Shown one piece after another: positions 43,397 to 51,600 of a stretch of 64,000 bases of DNA. A program made the translations under genes and the position numbers. The DNA lies in NCBI RefSeq assembly GCF_000212695.1, contig NC_015514.1, positions 4,092,001 through 4,156,000 of the forward strand, in the 5' to 3' direction. The DNA comes from Cellulomonas fimi ATCC 484 (GTDB lineage: Bacteria; Actinomycetota; Actinomycetes; Actinomycetales; Cellulomonadaceae). The notes beneath the pieces are model-generated. The model made no database searches, was not told the origin of the DNA, and saw only the letters and a list, made by a program, of their open reading frames with translations. Within the stretch, counting starts at the first letter, position 1. Every line of letters begins with the position of its first letter.

Positions 43397-44929
43397 GTGG
43401 CAGTCTCGACCGGGACGCACGACGAGGAGGCCGACCTGAGCACGCGCACGAGCACCGGCGCCGGCGACGTCACACGCGCCGCCGTGGGGCTGCGCTCCGA
43501 ACGCGGCCCGATCCTCCTCGCGCTCATGGTGACGACCGGCCTCGTCGCCATCGACGCCACGATCCTCGCCACCGCGGTCCCGACCATCGTCGGCGAGCTC
43601 GGCGGCTTCGAGACGTTCCCGTGGCTGTTCTCGGTGTACCTGCTCACGCAGGCGGTGAGCGTCCCGATCTACTCCAAGCTCGCGGACACCGTCGGGCGGC
43701 TGCCCGTCGTGCTCGTCGGCATCGGGCTGTTCCTGCTCGGGTCGGTGCTCTGCGGGTTCGCGTGGAGCATGCCGGCGCTCGTCGTCGCACGCGCCGTGCA
43801 GGGGCTGGGCGCCGGGGCGGTGCAGCCCATGGCGATCACGATCGCGGGCGACATCTACACCGTCGCCGAGCGCGCCAAGGCGCAGGCGTACATCGCCGCC
43901 GTCTGGGCCGCGTCGTCCGTCGTCGGGCCCACGCTCGGCGGCCTCTTCTCCGAGTACGCGTCGTGGCGGTGGATCTTCTGGGTCAACGTGCCGCTGTGCG
44001 TGTGGGCCGCGTGGCTGCTCGTGCGGCACCTGCGCGAGTCCGTCGCCCGCACCACGCACCGCATCGACTGGACCGGGGGCGCGCTCCTCACCGTCGGCCT
44101 GACGCTCCTCGTCCTCGGGCTGCTGGAGGGCGGGCACGCATGGCCGTGGGTCTCCGTGCCCGGGCTCGGCTCGCTCGGCCTCGCCGCCGCGCTGCTCGGC
44201 GCGTTCGTGCTCGTCGAGCGCCGCGCCGTCGAGCCCGTCCTGCCGCTGTGGGTGTTCCGGCGTCGGCTGCTCGTCGCCGCCCTGCTCGTCGGCCTCGCGG
44301 TAGGCGCCGTTCTCGTCGGCCTGTCCTCCTACGTGCCGACGTTCCTCGAGGCGCTGCTCGACGCGAGCCCGATCGTCTCCGGCCTGACGCTCGCCGCCCT
44401 GACCCTCGGCTGGCCCATCTCGGCGTCCCAGTCCGGGCGCCTGTACCTGCGGTTCGGGTTCCGGGCGACCGCGCTCGCCGGTGCCGCGCTCGTGCTCGTC
44501 GGCACCGTCGCGCTCGTCGTCGTCGCGACGCGCCCGTCCGTGCTCGCCGTCGGTGCGTGCTGCTTCGTCGTCGGCGCCGGGATGGGTCTGGCCGCGTCCC
44601 CCACGCTCATCGCCGCGCAGGCGAGCGTCGGGTGGGGCGACCGCGGCGTCGTGACCGGGGCCAACGCGTTCGCCCGGTCGCTGGGCAGCGCGGTGGGGGT
44701 GGCGGTGCTCGGCGCCGTCGTCAACGGGCTCATGCACGGCACCGACGCGACGTCCGACCCCGCACGGTTCCAGCACGCGGTCACCGTGGGCCTGGTCGGC
44801 GTCGTCGCCGCCGCGGTCGTGCTCGCCGTGGGCGCCGCGCTGATCCCGGGCAGCACGCCGACGACGGACCACCCCAGTGACGCGCGCCGGGCGCCGTCCG
44901 CGCGCGGACCGGCGACCGCCTCCGACTGA
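43397..44929 (+). CDS. MFS efflux transporter, DHA2 (14-TMS, EmrB/QacA type)
   Basis: 510 residues from the GTG at 43397, which lacks a ribosome site. A strong gaggagg is followed 5 bases later by an in-frame CTG (43436), so translation may begin there. Motif C-like and A-like signatures are VGPTLGGLFSEYASWRWIFW and LADTVGRLPVVLVG. MVTTGLVAIDATILATAVPTI begins helix 1. About 14 helices span the chain. It exports drugs or metabolites using the proton gradient. The substrate is unknown. Confidence 0.9.
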   Translation: MAVSTGTHDEEADLSTRTSTGAGDVTRAAVGLRSERGPILLALMVTTGLVAIDATILATAVPTIVGELGGFETFPWLFSVYLLTQAVSVPIYSKLADTVGRLPVVLVGIGLFLLGSVLCGFAWSMPALVVARAVQGLGAGAVQPMAITIAGDIYTVAERAKAQAYIAAVWAASSVVGPTLGGLFSEYASWRWIFWVNVPLCVWAAWLLVRHLRESVARTTHRIDWTGGALLTVGLTLLVLGLLEGGHAWPWVSVPGLGSLGLAAALLGAFVLVERRAVEPVLPLWVFRRRLLVAALLVGLAVGAVLVGLSSYVPTFLEALLDASPIVSGLTLAALTLGWPISASQSGRLYLRFGFRATALAGAALVLVGTVALVVVATRPSVLAVGACCFVVGAGMGLAASPTLIAAQASVGWGDRGVVTGANAFARSLGSAVGVAVLGAVVNGLMHGTDATSDPARFQHAVTVGLVGVVAAAVVLAVGAALIPGSTPTTDHPSDARRAPSARGPATASD

Positions 44930-45049
44930 CCTCGGCCGGCGCCGGTGCTGGTGCCGGCCGCACGCCGACGTCCCCGGTCGGCGCCGGATGCCCCGCCCGG
45001 CCGTCGCGACGTCCCTCGTCGGCCGCCCCGGCAGTCTGCCCGCCGCCGC

Positions 45050-45232
45050 TCAGGACGCGTGCGACTCCACCGACACGTCCGGCCCCGGGAACACGAGCGA
45101 CTCGTGCCCGTCGTCGAACCGCACGAGGTACGGCCCGTCGGCCCCCCGCGCCTCGACGACCGTCCCGCAGCGGTCCGCCGTCCCCACGGTCCGGCCGTGG
45201 ACGACGACCTTGTCTCCCACCTCAGCGTGCAT
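45050..45232 (-). CDS. DUF1918 protein
   Basis: 60 residues: MHAEVGDKVVVHGRTVG, then CGTVVEARGADGPYLVRF and DDGHESLVFPGPDVSV. This is the whole DUF1918 domain, a small beta-barrel seen across actinobacteria. A cytosolic binding role is possible, but its function is unknown. Codon use matches the chromosome. Confidence 0.88.
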   Translation of the reverse strand: MHAEVGDKVVVHGRTVGTADRCGTVVEARGADGPYLVRFDDGHESLVFPGPDVSVESHAS

Positions 45233-45370
45233 GTGCGCTCACCTCGCCTCCCAGGCTAGGACGCCCCGCCCGCCTCGCCCACCCCGGACGGCCGGGCATC
45301 TGCGGTCGTCCGTTCGTCCGTCGGTTCCTCGACGGCCCGGTGCCTGGCGACCTGGTGGTCGAGGGCCACC

Positions 45371-45503
45371 GTCGACGGCGCGGTGCTCGGCGCCCCGGTC
45401 GACGGCACGGTGACCGGTCGCGCGGTCGACGGCGCGGTGCTCGGCGTCCCGGTCGACGGCACGGATCGGCGGCCCGGTCGACGGCACCGTGATCGGCGGC
45501 CCG
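45371..45503. repeat. 27-bp tandem repeat, 5 units
   Basis: Four 27-bp units and one 25-bp unit all start with gtcgacggc and alternate between two types: those containing gcggtgctcggc (units 1 and 3) and those containing acggtgaccgg or similar. The array fills part of the 357-base gap between the DUF1918 and antitoxin-like genes. Apart from this array I see no gene or RNA there. Confidence 0.85.
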
Positions 45504-45589
45504 GTCGGCGCGCGGCACCGCCCCGGTACCCGCACACTGGCCGTTGACCCGGCGGCGACCGCACCGCCGGCCACCCCGAGGAGGACACC

Positions 45590-45778
45590 GTGGGCATCGA
45601 CGACCTCGTCAGCAAGGCGAAGGGCGCGCTCGAGGGACGCGAGGACCAGGCGAAGGACGCGCTCGACAAGGCGGCCGACGCGCTCAAGACGCGGACGGAC
45701 GCCGGCACCGACGCGAAGGTCGACCAGGTCGTCGCGAAGGCGAAGGACTTCCTCGACGACCAGAAGCGGACCCGCTGA
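45590..45778 (+). CDS. MT0933-like antitoxin family protein
   Basis: 62 residues from the GTG at 45590, with gaggag upstream. It is charged and helical throughout: [20 protein letters not shown], then [19 protein letters not shown] and [16 protein letters not shown]. This matches the Rv0909/MT0933-type antitoxin family. The usual toxin partner (an SRPBCC-type protein, Rv0910-like) is not next to it, so a toxin-antitoxin role here is doubtful. It may be a chaperone-like or stress protein. Confidence 0.75.
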   Translation: MGIDDLVSKAKGALEGREDQAKDALDKAADALKTRTDAGTDAKVDQVVAKAKDFLDDQKRTR

Positions 45779-45815
45779 TGGGAATGGCGCGCGGGCGACG
45801 GTGGTTGGGGGCGAC

Positions 45816-46256
45816 ATGCCTCTGACCGGTGAGTACGCACCCAGCACGTCCGAGTGGGCCCGTAAGCAGGCCGAGCTCTTCGAGGCCACCGACGGCCGTG
45901 AGGGCAACACGCTGCAGGGAAAGCCCGTGATCGTCCTGACGTCCGTCGGGGCGACCAGCGGCAAGCTCCGCAAGAACGCGCTCATGCGCGTCGAGCACGA
46001 GGGCCGGTACGCCGTGGTCGCGTCGAAGGGCGGCACGCCCGAGAACCCGGCCTGGTACCACAACCTCGTCGCGCACCCCCACGTCGAGCTCCAGGACGGG
46101 GCCGTGAGGAAGGACTACGAGGCGCGCGAGGTGTCGGGCGCCGAGCGCGACGAGTGGTGGGCGCGGGCGCTCGAGGTCTGGCCGGCGTACGCCGAGTACC
46201 AGACGAAGACGGACCGCCTCATCCCCGTGTTCGTCCTCACCCCGGTCGAGGACTGA
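45816..46256 (+). CDS. Deazaflavin (F420)-dependent nitroreductase family protein
   Basis: 146 residues from the ATG at 45816, a start chosen by domain length. [20 protein letters not shown] is the DDN N-terminal fold with the F420-contact segment. [20 protein letters not shown] and [20 protein letters not shown] follow. These are hallmark Ddn motifs, where Lys and Trp/Tyr residues hold the deazaflavin. It reduces quinones or nitro compounds with F420H2. It lies 37 bases after the antitoxin-like gene on the same strand. Confidence 0.9.
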   Translation: MPLTGEYAPSTSEWARKQAELFEATDGREGNTLQGKPVIVLTSVGATSGKLRKNALMRVEHEGRYAVVASKGGTPENPAWYHNLVAHPHVELQDGAVRKDYEAREVSGAERDEWWARALEVWPAYAEYQTKTDRLIPVFVLTPVED

Positions 46257-46302
46257 CCCCGGTCAGTCGGTCAGTCGAGCCGCCGGTCAGTCGGTCAGTC
46301 GG

Positions 46303-46686
46303 TCAGCCGAGCAGGAGCTTCCAGCCGCCGACGCCGATGAGCCCGCCGAGGATCGGCGCGGCGACCGGCACCCACGAGTAGCGCCAGTCGGACCCGCCCT
46401 TGTGCTTGAGCGGCAGCAGCGCGTGCACGAGGCGCGGTCCGAGGTCGCGCGCGGGGTTGAGGGCGGGGCCGGTCGGGCCGCCGAGGCCCGCGACGAGTCC
46501 CCACACGAGGAACCCGATGGCGACGTGCGCGACGCCGGGCTCGTTCGCGGTGAGCGGCGAGTGCACGAGCCCGAGGGCGCACGAGAACAGCACGACGGAC
46601 CCGAGGAGCTCGTTCGCGAAGCCGTTGAGGCGCGAGCGGGCCGCGTTGACCGTGGAGAACGTCGCGAGGATGTCGTCCGGACGCGC
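46303..46686 (-). pseudogene. 5'-truncated aquaporin / glycerol facilitator relic
   Basis: The minus strand encodes only the last 125 residues of a MIP-family channel: DDILATFSTVNAARSRLNGF, then NELLGSVVLFSCALGLVHS and the second NPA box GPTGPALNPARDLGPRLVHA. SDWRYSWVPVAAPILGGLIG follows, ending with a normal stop at 46303. Homology stops abruptly at about 46686. The N-terminal half with the first NPA motif is absent, and no good start precedes the remnant. The 180 bases up to the permease gene do not encode it. It is probably a deletion relic and cannot form a channel alone. Confidence 0.8.
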
Positions 46687-46865
46687 GGCGGGCGTCACGC
46701 TAGCGGACGGGGCGGCCGCCCAGCATCGCGCGTCCGGCGTGCCGCTCGCCGTCAGCGCACGTGGGGCACGTGGGGTAGGGCGCCGGGCACCGGCACGTCC
46801 CGCGTGGGCTCGTCGGAGACGGCACGTCGCACGACGGCACGGGGTCGCTCGCTGCGGGCCCGCGG

Positions 46866-48359
46866 TCACTCCTGGGCAGCGACCTCCACCTGCTTGCCGG
46901 CGACGGAGTGCCGGTAGGAGTACACGGCGTAGATGACGACGCCGATCGCGAGCCAGACGGCGAACCGGGCCCAGGTGAGCGTCGTCAGGTTGAGCATGAG
47001 CCACAGGCACGCGACGCCGGAGATGATCGGGAGCGCGGGCGACCACGGGACGGTGAAGCCCCGCGTGAGGTCGGGACGGCGCCGCCGCAGGATCGGGACG
47101 CCGAAGCTCACCAGCACGAACGCGGACAGCGTGCCGATGTTGATCATCTCCTCGAGCAGCTCGACCTCGGACAGGCCCGCGATGAGAGCCACGACGATGC
47201 CGGCACCCACCTGCAGGCGGACCGGGGTGCGGAACCGCGGGGAGGTCCGGGACATGCCGCGCGGCAGCAGCCCGTCGCGGCTCATCGCGAACACCACGCG
47301 GGTCAGCCCGAGCAGCAGCACCATGAGCACGGACGTCAGCCCGACGAGGATTCCGACGCTGATGATGCGGCCGGCCCAGTCGGCCCCGACCAGCACGAAC
47401 GCCGTGGTCAACGACGGCGACCCGGACTCCGCGAGCTCGGTGTAGGACACCATGCCGGTGACGACGACCGTCACGAGGATGTACAGCACCGTCACGACCG
47501 CGAGGCCGCCGAGGATGCCGCGCGGGATGGTCCGCTGCGGCTCGTGCGCCTCCTCGGCCGTCGTCGCGACGACGTCGAAGCCGATGAACGCGAAGAACAC
47601 GAGCGCGGCGCCGGAGAGGATGCCGACGACGCCGTACGTCGTCGGCTCGAACCCGAGGAGGAACGCCGACAGCGGCTGGTCGAGCGCCGTGGCGCCCTCC
47701 GCGGGCTGGGCCGGCGGCACGAACGGCGTGTAGTTCGCCTTGTCCACGTAGAAGAAGCCGGCGACGATCACGAACAGCGTGATGCCGACCTTGATGATCG
47801 TGAACACGCTGTTCACGCGCGTGCTGAGCTTCGTGCCGATCGCCAGGAGCGTGGTGAACACCGCCACGATGACGACCGGTCCCCACTCGACGTCGACCGG
47901 GCCGAGGTGCAGCGTCGTCGCCACGTCGATCCCGAACAGGCCGAACGCGTCCGCGAGGTACACGCCCCAGAACTTCGCGATCACCGCCGCGGCGAGCAGC
48001 ATCTCGAGGATCAGGTCCCAGCCGATGATCCAGGCGACGAACTCGCCCATCGACGCGTACGAGAACGTGTACGCGGACCCGGCGACGGGCAGCGTCGAGG
48101 CGAACTCGGCGTAGCACATGATCGCGAGCCCGCACACGATCGAGGCGATGATGAACGAGACGATGACGGACGGGCCGGCGTAGTTCGCGGCGGCCGTCGC
48201 GCCGACCGAGAAGATGCCCGCACCGACGGCGACCGCGACACCCAGGACCGCCAGGTCCCACGCGGTGAGGCTGCGGCGCAGGTGCCGGTCGGGATCGTCG
48301 GCGGCAGCCAGTGAGTCCTCGACGGACTTGCGCCGGAAGATGCTCGTCGGAGCGGTCAT
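46866..48359 (-). CDS. APC-family amino acid permease (cationic amino acid transporter-like)
   Basis: 497 residues. About 12 membrane helices are present. LAVLGVAVAVGAGIFSVGAT is the conserved first helix with the substrate-binding GAGIF. VVFAMSRDGLLPRGMSRTSP is a typical APC segment. FFAFIGFDVVATTAEEAHEP fits the CAT/YfnA subgroup. It imports amino acids (possibly basic ones) with protons. It is upstream on the same strand as the aquaporin relic, with a 179-base gap. Confidence 0.92.
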   Translation of the reverse strand: MTAPTSIFRRKSVEDSLAAADDPDRHLRRSLTAWDLAVLGVAVAVGAGIFSVGATAAANYAGPSVIVSFIIASIVCGLAIMCYAEFASTLPVAGSAYTFSYASMGEFVAWIIGWDLILEMLLAAAVIAKFWGVYLADAFGLFGIDVATTLHLGPVDVEWGPVVIVAVFTTLLAIGTKLSTRVNSVFTIIKVGITLFVIVAGFFYVDKANYTPFVPPAQPAEGATALDQPLSAFLLGFEPTTYGVVGILSGAALVFFAFIGFDVVATTAEEAHEPQRTIPRGILGGLAVVTVLYILVTVVVTGMVSYTELAESGSPSLTTAFVLVGADWAGRIISVGILVGLTSVLMVLLLGLTRVVFAMSRDGLLPRGMSRTSPRFRTPVRLQVGAGIVVALIAGLSEVELLEEMINIGTLSAFVLVSFGVPILRRRRPDLTRGFTVPWSPALPIISGVACLWLMLNLTTLTWARFAVWLAIGVVIYAVYSYRHSVAGKQVEVAAQE

Positions 48360-48445
48360 CGTCGTGCCCTTCCTCGGCGTCCCGTGACCCGCGCCAGCAT
48401 GCCGTTCCGGGCCCCGGTCGGCACCCTGACGTAGGTCCCCTGTGG

Positions 48446-48928
48446 TCAGGGCTCCATACCGTAAGGGCTGTGGACGGCTGAGACGCCCGCCACATCACCG
48501 GGCGGGACGGCGGCCTCGCGGCCGGCCCGTGCCGAGCCACCGCGCGAGCTGGCGGAGCGGCGGCGCAGCACGGCTGCGTCGGCGAGGCCCGCGACCGACG
48601 CGCCGACCGCGTAGGCGACCAGGTCCGCCGCGACGAACGTCGTGCCGACCACGAACCGCGCGGGCGGCACGGCCGCCACGAGCGCCGCGGGACCGCCCGT
48701 GAGCTGCGCGACCTCGACGAGCGCGCACACGGCGGCAGCGACGAGCGCCGCACGGGCCGGGCGCGTGCGGGGCGCCACGAGCACGAGGAGCGCGTAGACG
48801 AGCACGGCGTAGAGAGCGTCGCCCGCCGGGTCCGCGAGCGGCCCGTCGGCGAGCGTCGCGACGGCGAGGCCCGCCGCGACGACGACGAGCGCGACCAGGG
48901 CGACGACGGGACGTCTGCGGGCGGGCAC
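48446..48928 (-). CDS. DUF2809 membrane protein
   Basis: 160 residues from the ATG at 48928. Four hydrophobic segments are seen: VVALVALVVVAAGLAVATLA, ALYAVLVYALLVLVAP, VAAAVCALVEVAQLTG and TTFVAADLVAYAVGASVAGL. The GDALYAVLVYALL segment and the CALVEVAQLTG segment match the DUF2809 pattern. The tail is soluble. Function unknown. Immediately 3' of it (towards 48440) the chromosome has a short gap before the permease. Confidence 0.85.
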   Translation of the reverse strand: MPARRRPVVALVALVVVAAGLAVATLADGPLADPAGDALYAVLVYALLVLVAPRTRPARAALVAAAVCALVEVAQLTGGPAALVAAVPPARFVVGTTFVAADLVAYAVGASVAGLADAAVLRRRSASSRGGSARAGREAAVPPGDVAGVSAVHSPYGMEP

Positions 48929-49007
48929 GCGTCGACCCTAGAGGCGCTCTCCCGACGCGGGGTGGAGGTGGCGTGCGGGCCTTGGGCGGGGCCGTGCGGG
49001 ATACGGA

Positions 49008-49169
49008 GGGCCGTGCGTGGGTCCGGCGGGGCCCGGCGGGAGTACGCAGGGCCGCGCGCAGGTCCGGCGGGCCGGGCGGGAGCACGCAGGGCCGCGCGCA
49101 GGTCCGGCGGGCCAGGCGGGAGGACGCAGGGCCGCGCGCGGGTCCGGCTGGGCCGGGCGGGAGTACGCA
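49008..49169. repeat. About 41-bp GC-rich tandem repeat, 4 units
   Basis: Four units of 40-41 bp start with gggccgtgcg or gggccgcgcg and end ggcgggagtacgca or a close variant. The middle two differ at only two bases. A partial diverged unit precedes it (48985-49007) and a short remnant follows. The array fills most of the 295-base gap between the DUF2809 and MerR genes. Units are contiguous without spacers, so it is not a CRISPR array. Confidence 0.85.
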
Positions 49170-49223
49170 AAGGCGTGGGTCCGGGGGCCGTGCCGGGGTG
49201 CGGGCGGGCGGCCGATGCGGGCG

Positions 49224-49622
49224 TCAGGCGGAGGTGCAGCTGTCGGCGGTGCCCTCGTAGACCGCGATCTTGCCCTCGATGGCCTCCAGGTGGGTCGCGA
49301 CCTCGACGAGCTGCGCGCGCACCCGGTCACGGTGCGCACGCAGCAGGGCCAGGCGCGCGTCCTCGTTGCCCTCGCCGCTGCGCACGAGCTCGGCGTAGTG
49401 CCGGATCTCCCGGATCGGCATGCCGGTCGCACGCAGCCGCGTCACGAGGCGGATCCACCCGAGGTCCGCGTCGGTGTACCGGCGGTGGCCCGACGACGCG
49501 CGTTCGACGCTGTCGAGCAGCAGCCCGTCGCGCTCGTAGTAGCGCAGGGTGTGCGCGGTGAGGCCGGTGGCCTCGGCCGCCTCGGCGATGCTCAGGCTCA
49601 CGCGGTCCGCGACGACGCTCAT
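49224..49622 (-). CDS. MerR-family transcriptional regulator
   Basis: 132 residues from the ATG at 49622. The upstream GTG (49649) lies inside the putative operator, so the later start is preferred. The winged helix is LSIAEAAEATGLTAHTLRYY and ERASSGHRRYTDADLGWIRL. It is followed by a coiled coil (RAHRDRVRAQLVEVATHLEA) and a short C-terminus EGTADSCTSA with one Cys. It belongs to the group that responds to organic ligands or stress rather than classic metal sensors. No obvious target gene is adjacent apart from its own operator. Confidence 0.9.
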   Translation of the reverse strand: MSVVADRVSLSIAEAAEATGLTAHTLRYYERDGLLLDSVERASSGHRRYTDADLGWIRLVTRLRATGMPIREIRHYAELVRSGEGNEDARLALLRAHRDRVRAQLVEVATHLEAIEGKIAVYEGTADSCTSA

Positions 49623-49641
49623 GCGCCGATGATCGCCCTTC

Positions 49642-49660
49642 GAGTGCACTCCAGGTCAAG
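49642..49660 (-). promoter_or_regulatory. MerR-type autoregulatory promoter
   Basis: On the minus strand a TTGACC (49659-49654) is followed within the spacer by the perfect 10-base palindrome gagtgcactc (49642-49651). That is the usual architecture of MerR-family operators. It probably drives the MerR gene at 49622. No divergent target gene lies within 100 bases. Confidence 0.7.
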
Positions 49661-49772
49661 GGGTGCACGTCGGCCAGCGCGAACCGTCCACAGCCCCTCC
49701 GTCGCCGGCGCCGTCCCTCGGCCTGCCCGCGACCGGTCCTGCACGGCGCGCCGCGACGGCAGGGTCCTCGCC

Positions 49773-50693
49773 ATGCCCGCCCGTCCCGGCCAGCGCCGCC
49801 GACCGCCTCCCGCCCGCCTTCTCGTCCAGGACCTGCGTGCGCACGTGGCCCGACGCCGTCGCGCGCTCCTGGTGGTCGTCGTGTGCCTCGTCGTCGGGGC
49901 CGGCACCCCGCTGTGGACCGACCGGAGGGCGGCGGCACGGCACCCGGTCACGGGCGCCGACCTCGCGCGCGCCCGCACGGAGCTCGACACGCTGACCGTG
50001 CGCCGCCGCGACCCCGTCGAACCCTACGAGAGGTCGGCGTTCGGCCAGGCGTGGGCCGACACCGACGGCAACGGGTGCGACACCCGCAACGACGTGCTCC
50101 GCCGCGACCTGGCCGAGGTGACCCTGGACCCCGCGACCCGGGGCTGCGTCATCCTGACGGGACGGCTCGACGACCCCTACACGGGGCGCGTCGTGCGCTT
50201 CGCGCGCGGGCCGGACTCGCGTGACGTGCAGGTCGACCATGTCGTCGCGCTCGGGGACGCCTGGAGGTCGGGGGCCGCCGGGTGGTCGACGGCCGCGCGC
50301 ACCGCGTTCGCGAACGACCCGGCGAACCTGCTCGCGGTCGACGGCGACGCGAACGAGGACAAGGGCGCCGCCGACGCGGCCGCGTGGCTGCCGCCCGAGC
50401 CGGGATACCGGTGCGCGTACGCCGTCCGGCAGGTGCGCGTGAAGGCCGCGTACCGCCTCAGCGTGTCGAGCGAGGAACGAGCCGCGCTCGACCGGGCGCT
50501 GGACGGATGCGTCGTCGCCCGCCCGGCCCCCGCCGCGCAGCGGCGCGCAGGGTCGAGGCGATGCCGTCAGGCGTCGGGCGGTGTCCGCCTCACGCCAGCT
50601 GCAGCCCGACGAGCCATGCACCGCCGACGGCGAGGCAGGCGAGGCACACGAGCAGCAGCAGCCCGACCCACAGCAGGCCGGGCAGGTGGGTGA
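49773..50693 (+). CDS. HNH-family (DUF1524/GmrSD-like) secreted nuclease
   Basis: 306 residues from the ATG at 49773. The N-terminus has a basic segment, then a transmembrane helix (RRALLVVVVCLVVGAGTPLW), so the protein is anchored or secreted. The nuclease core has VQVDHVVALGDAWRSGA (metal-binding D-H), then AFANDPANLLAVDGDANEDK and WLPPEPGYRCAYAVRQVRVK. Cysteines at NGCDTRND and RGCVILTG could pair. The last roughly 45 residues are basic and Arg-rich and overlap the convergent M50 gene by 104 bases. This tail may be an artefact of a lost stop. It likely digests extracellular DNA. Confidence 0.85.
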   Translation: MPARPGQRRRPPPARLLVQDLRAHVARRRRALLVVVVCLVVGAGTPLWTDRRAAARHPVTGADLARARTELDTLTVRRRDPVEPYERSAFGQAWADTDGNGCDTRNDVLRRDLAEVTLDPATRGCVILTGRLDDPYTGRVVRFARGPDSRDVQVDHVVALGDAWRSGAAGWSTAARTAFANDPANLLAVDGDANEDKGAADAAAWLPPEPGYRCAYAVRQVRVKAAYRLSVSSEERAALDRALDGCVVARPAPAAQRRAGSRRCRQASGGVRLTPAAARRAMHRRRRGRRGTRAAAARPTAGRAGG

Positions 50694-51318
50694 GGTGGCT
50701 GAGGATGCCCGCGTCCGACTGGTCGGGAGCACCACGCCGACGCGACCGCCGCCGGGAGGCCTGCATCTCGAGGACGGCGCGCGGGGCGCCCAGCAGGAAG
50801 AACCACGTGAGGAGGTACGCGAACGTCGACTGCACGGCCGCCGAGCCCCAGACGGTCACGGCGACGAGGACGCCCGCGCTCACGAGCACGGACCACAGGC
50901 CGTACCAGTTGCGGATCTGCACGAGCACCAGCGCGGCGACCACGACCAGCACCCACAGGAGCGCCACCGCGTACCCGCGGGACAGCAGCCACGCCGCGCC
51001 GAGGCCGAGCACGGCGGGTGCGGGGTACCCGGCGGCTGCCGTCGCCACCATGCCCGGGCCGCGCGGCTTGCCGACCGAGACCGTGAGGCCCGAGGTGTCC
51101 GAGTGGACCCGGATGCCCGACAGGCGCCGCCCGACGAGCACGGCGACGCCGGCGTGCCCGGCCTCGTGAACGATCGTCAGGGCGTGCCGCGTGACGTGCC
51201 ACAGCACCGGTACGACGAGCACGACCAGCACGAGCGCCGCGCTGAGCACGACGACCGCCGTCTCGGGCACGGGCTGGGGGGTCGTCACCGACCGCCACGT
51301 CTCGGTCCACCAGTCCAC
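50590..51318 (-). CDS. M50-family membrane metallopeptidase-like protein
   Basis: 242 residues from a GTG at 51318 with aggag about 4 bases upstream. A GTG at 51360 gives a longer form with no ribosome site. The zinc motif is HEAGH in LTIVHEAGHAGVAVLVGRR. Several membrane helices surround it (VVLSAALVLVVLVVPVLWHV; AVALLWVLVVVAALVLVQIR). PRGPGMVATAAAGYPAPAVL is the conserved segment after the zinc site. Such proteins belong to the site-2 protease clan, but the actinobacterial M50B-like group has no known substrate. It overlaps the convergent HNH gene tail. Confidence 0.85.
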   Translation of the reverse strand: MDWWTETWRSVTTPQPVPETAVVVLSAALVLVVLVVPVLWHVTRHALTIVHEAGHAGVAVLVGRRLSGIRVHSDTSGLTVSVGKPRGPGMVATAAAGYPAPAVLGLGAAWLLSRGYAVALLWVLVVVAALVLVQIRNWYGLWSVLVSAGVLVAVTVWGSAAVQSTFAYLLTWFFLLGAPRAVLEMQASRRRSRRRGAPDQSDAGILSHLTHLPGLLWVGLLLLVCLACLAVGGAWLVGLQLA

Positions 51319-51600
51319 GGCTCTCCTCGTCGTCCCCGACCGCCGCGCGGCGGTGCGCACCGGACCTTACCGGCGCCTCGGACACCGCCCGGCACCGCGT
51401 CGCCCACCGCCCGCACCGGGGCACCGCACCATCGGCGCTCCGGTGGGGCCGGGCGCACCCGTCGCCGCACCATCCGCACGCTCGCCGACGTGCGCCCGTC
51501 CGCAGCGGGCACCGCGTCATCCACCCCCTCGGGCACGGCTGCGCATCGCCTGTACGCCCGCTCGCCCGCAGGGCCGGGCAGGCGCGTGACCGGCTCGGGG
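51319..51600. other. 282-bp gap without a gene
   Basis: GC-rich DNA between the M50 and LmeA-like genes. The first part carries the M50 ribosome site and its possible upstream start. The rest has short open frames without domain content. I see no RNA, repeat or strong hairpin. Confidence 0.4.

Noticed and set aside
45489..45815. N-terminal extension of the deazaflavin-dependent protein through the antitoxin-like gene
   Set aside because: The extra residues are out of frame with the antitoxin-like gene, Arg/Thr-rich and absent from the DDN family.
49008..49169. Possible CRISPR array
   Set aside because: Units abut without unique spacers, and no cas gene is present.
46303..49170. A 955-codon minus-strand frame spanning the permease region
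   Set aside because: Only the last 125 codons (aquaporin relic) are real; the rest is the wrong frame over the amino-acid permease and repeats.
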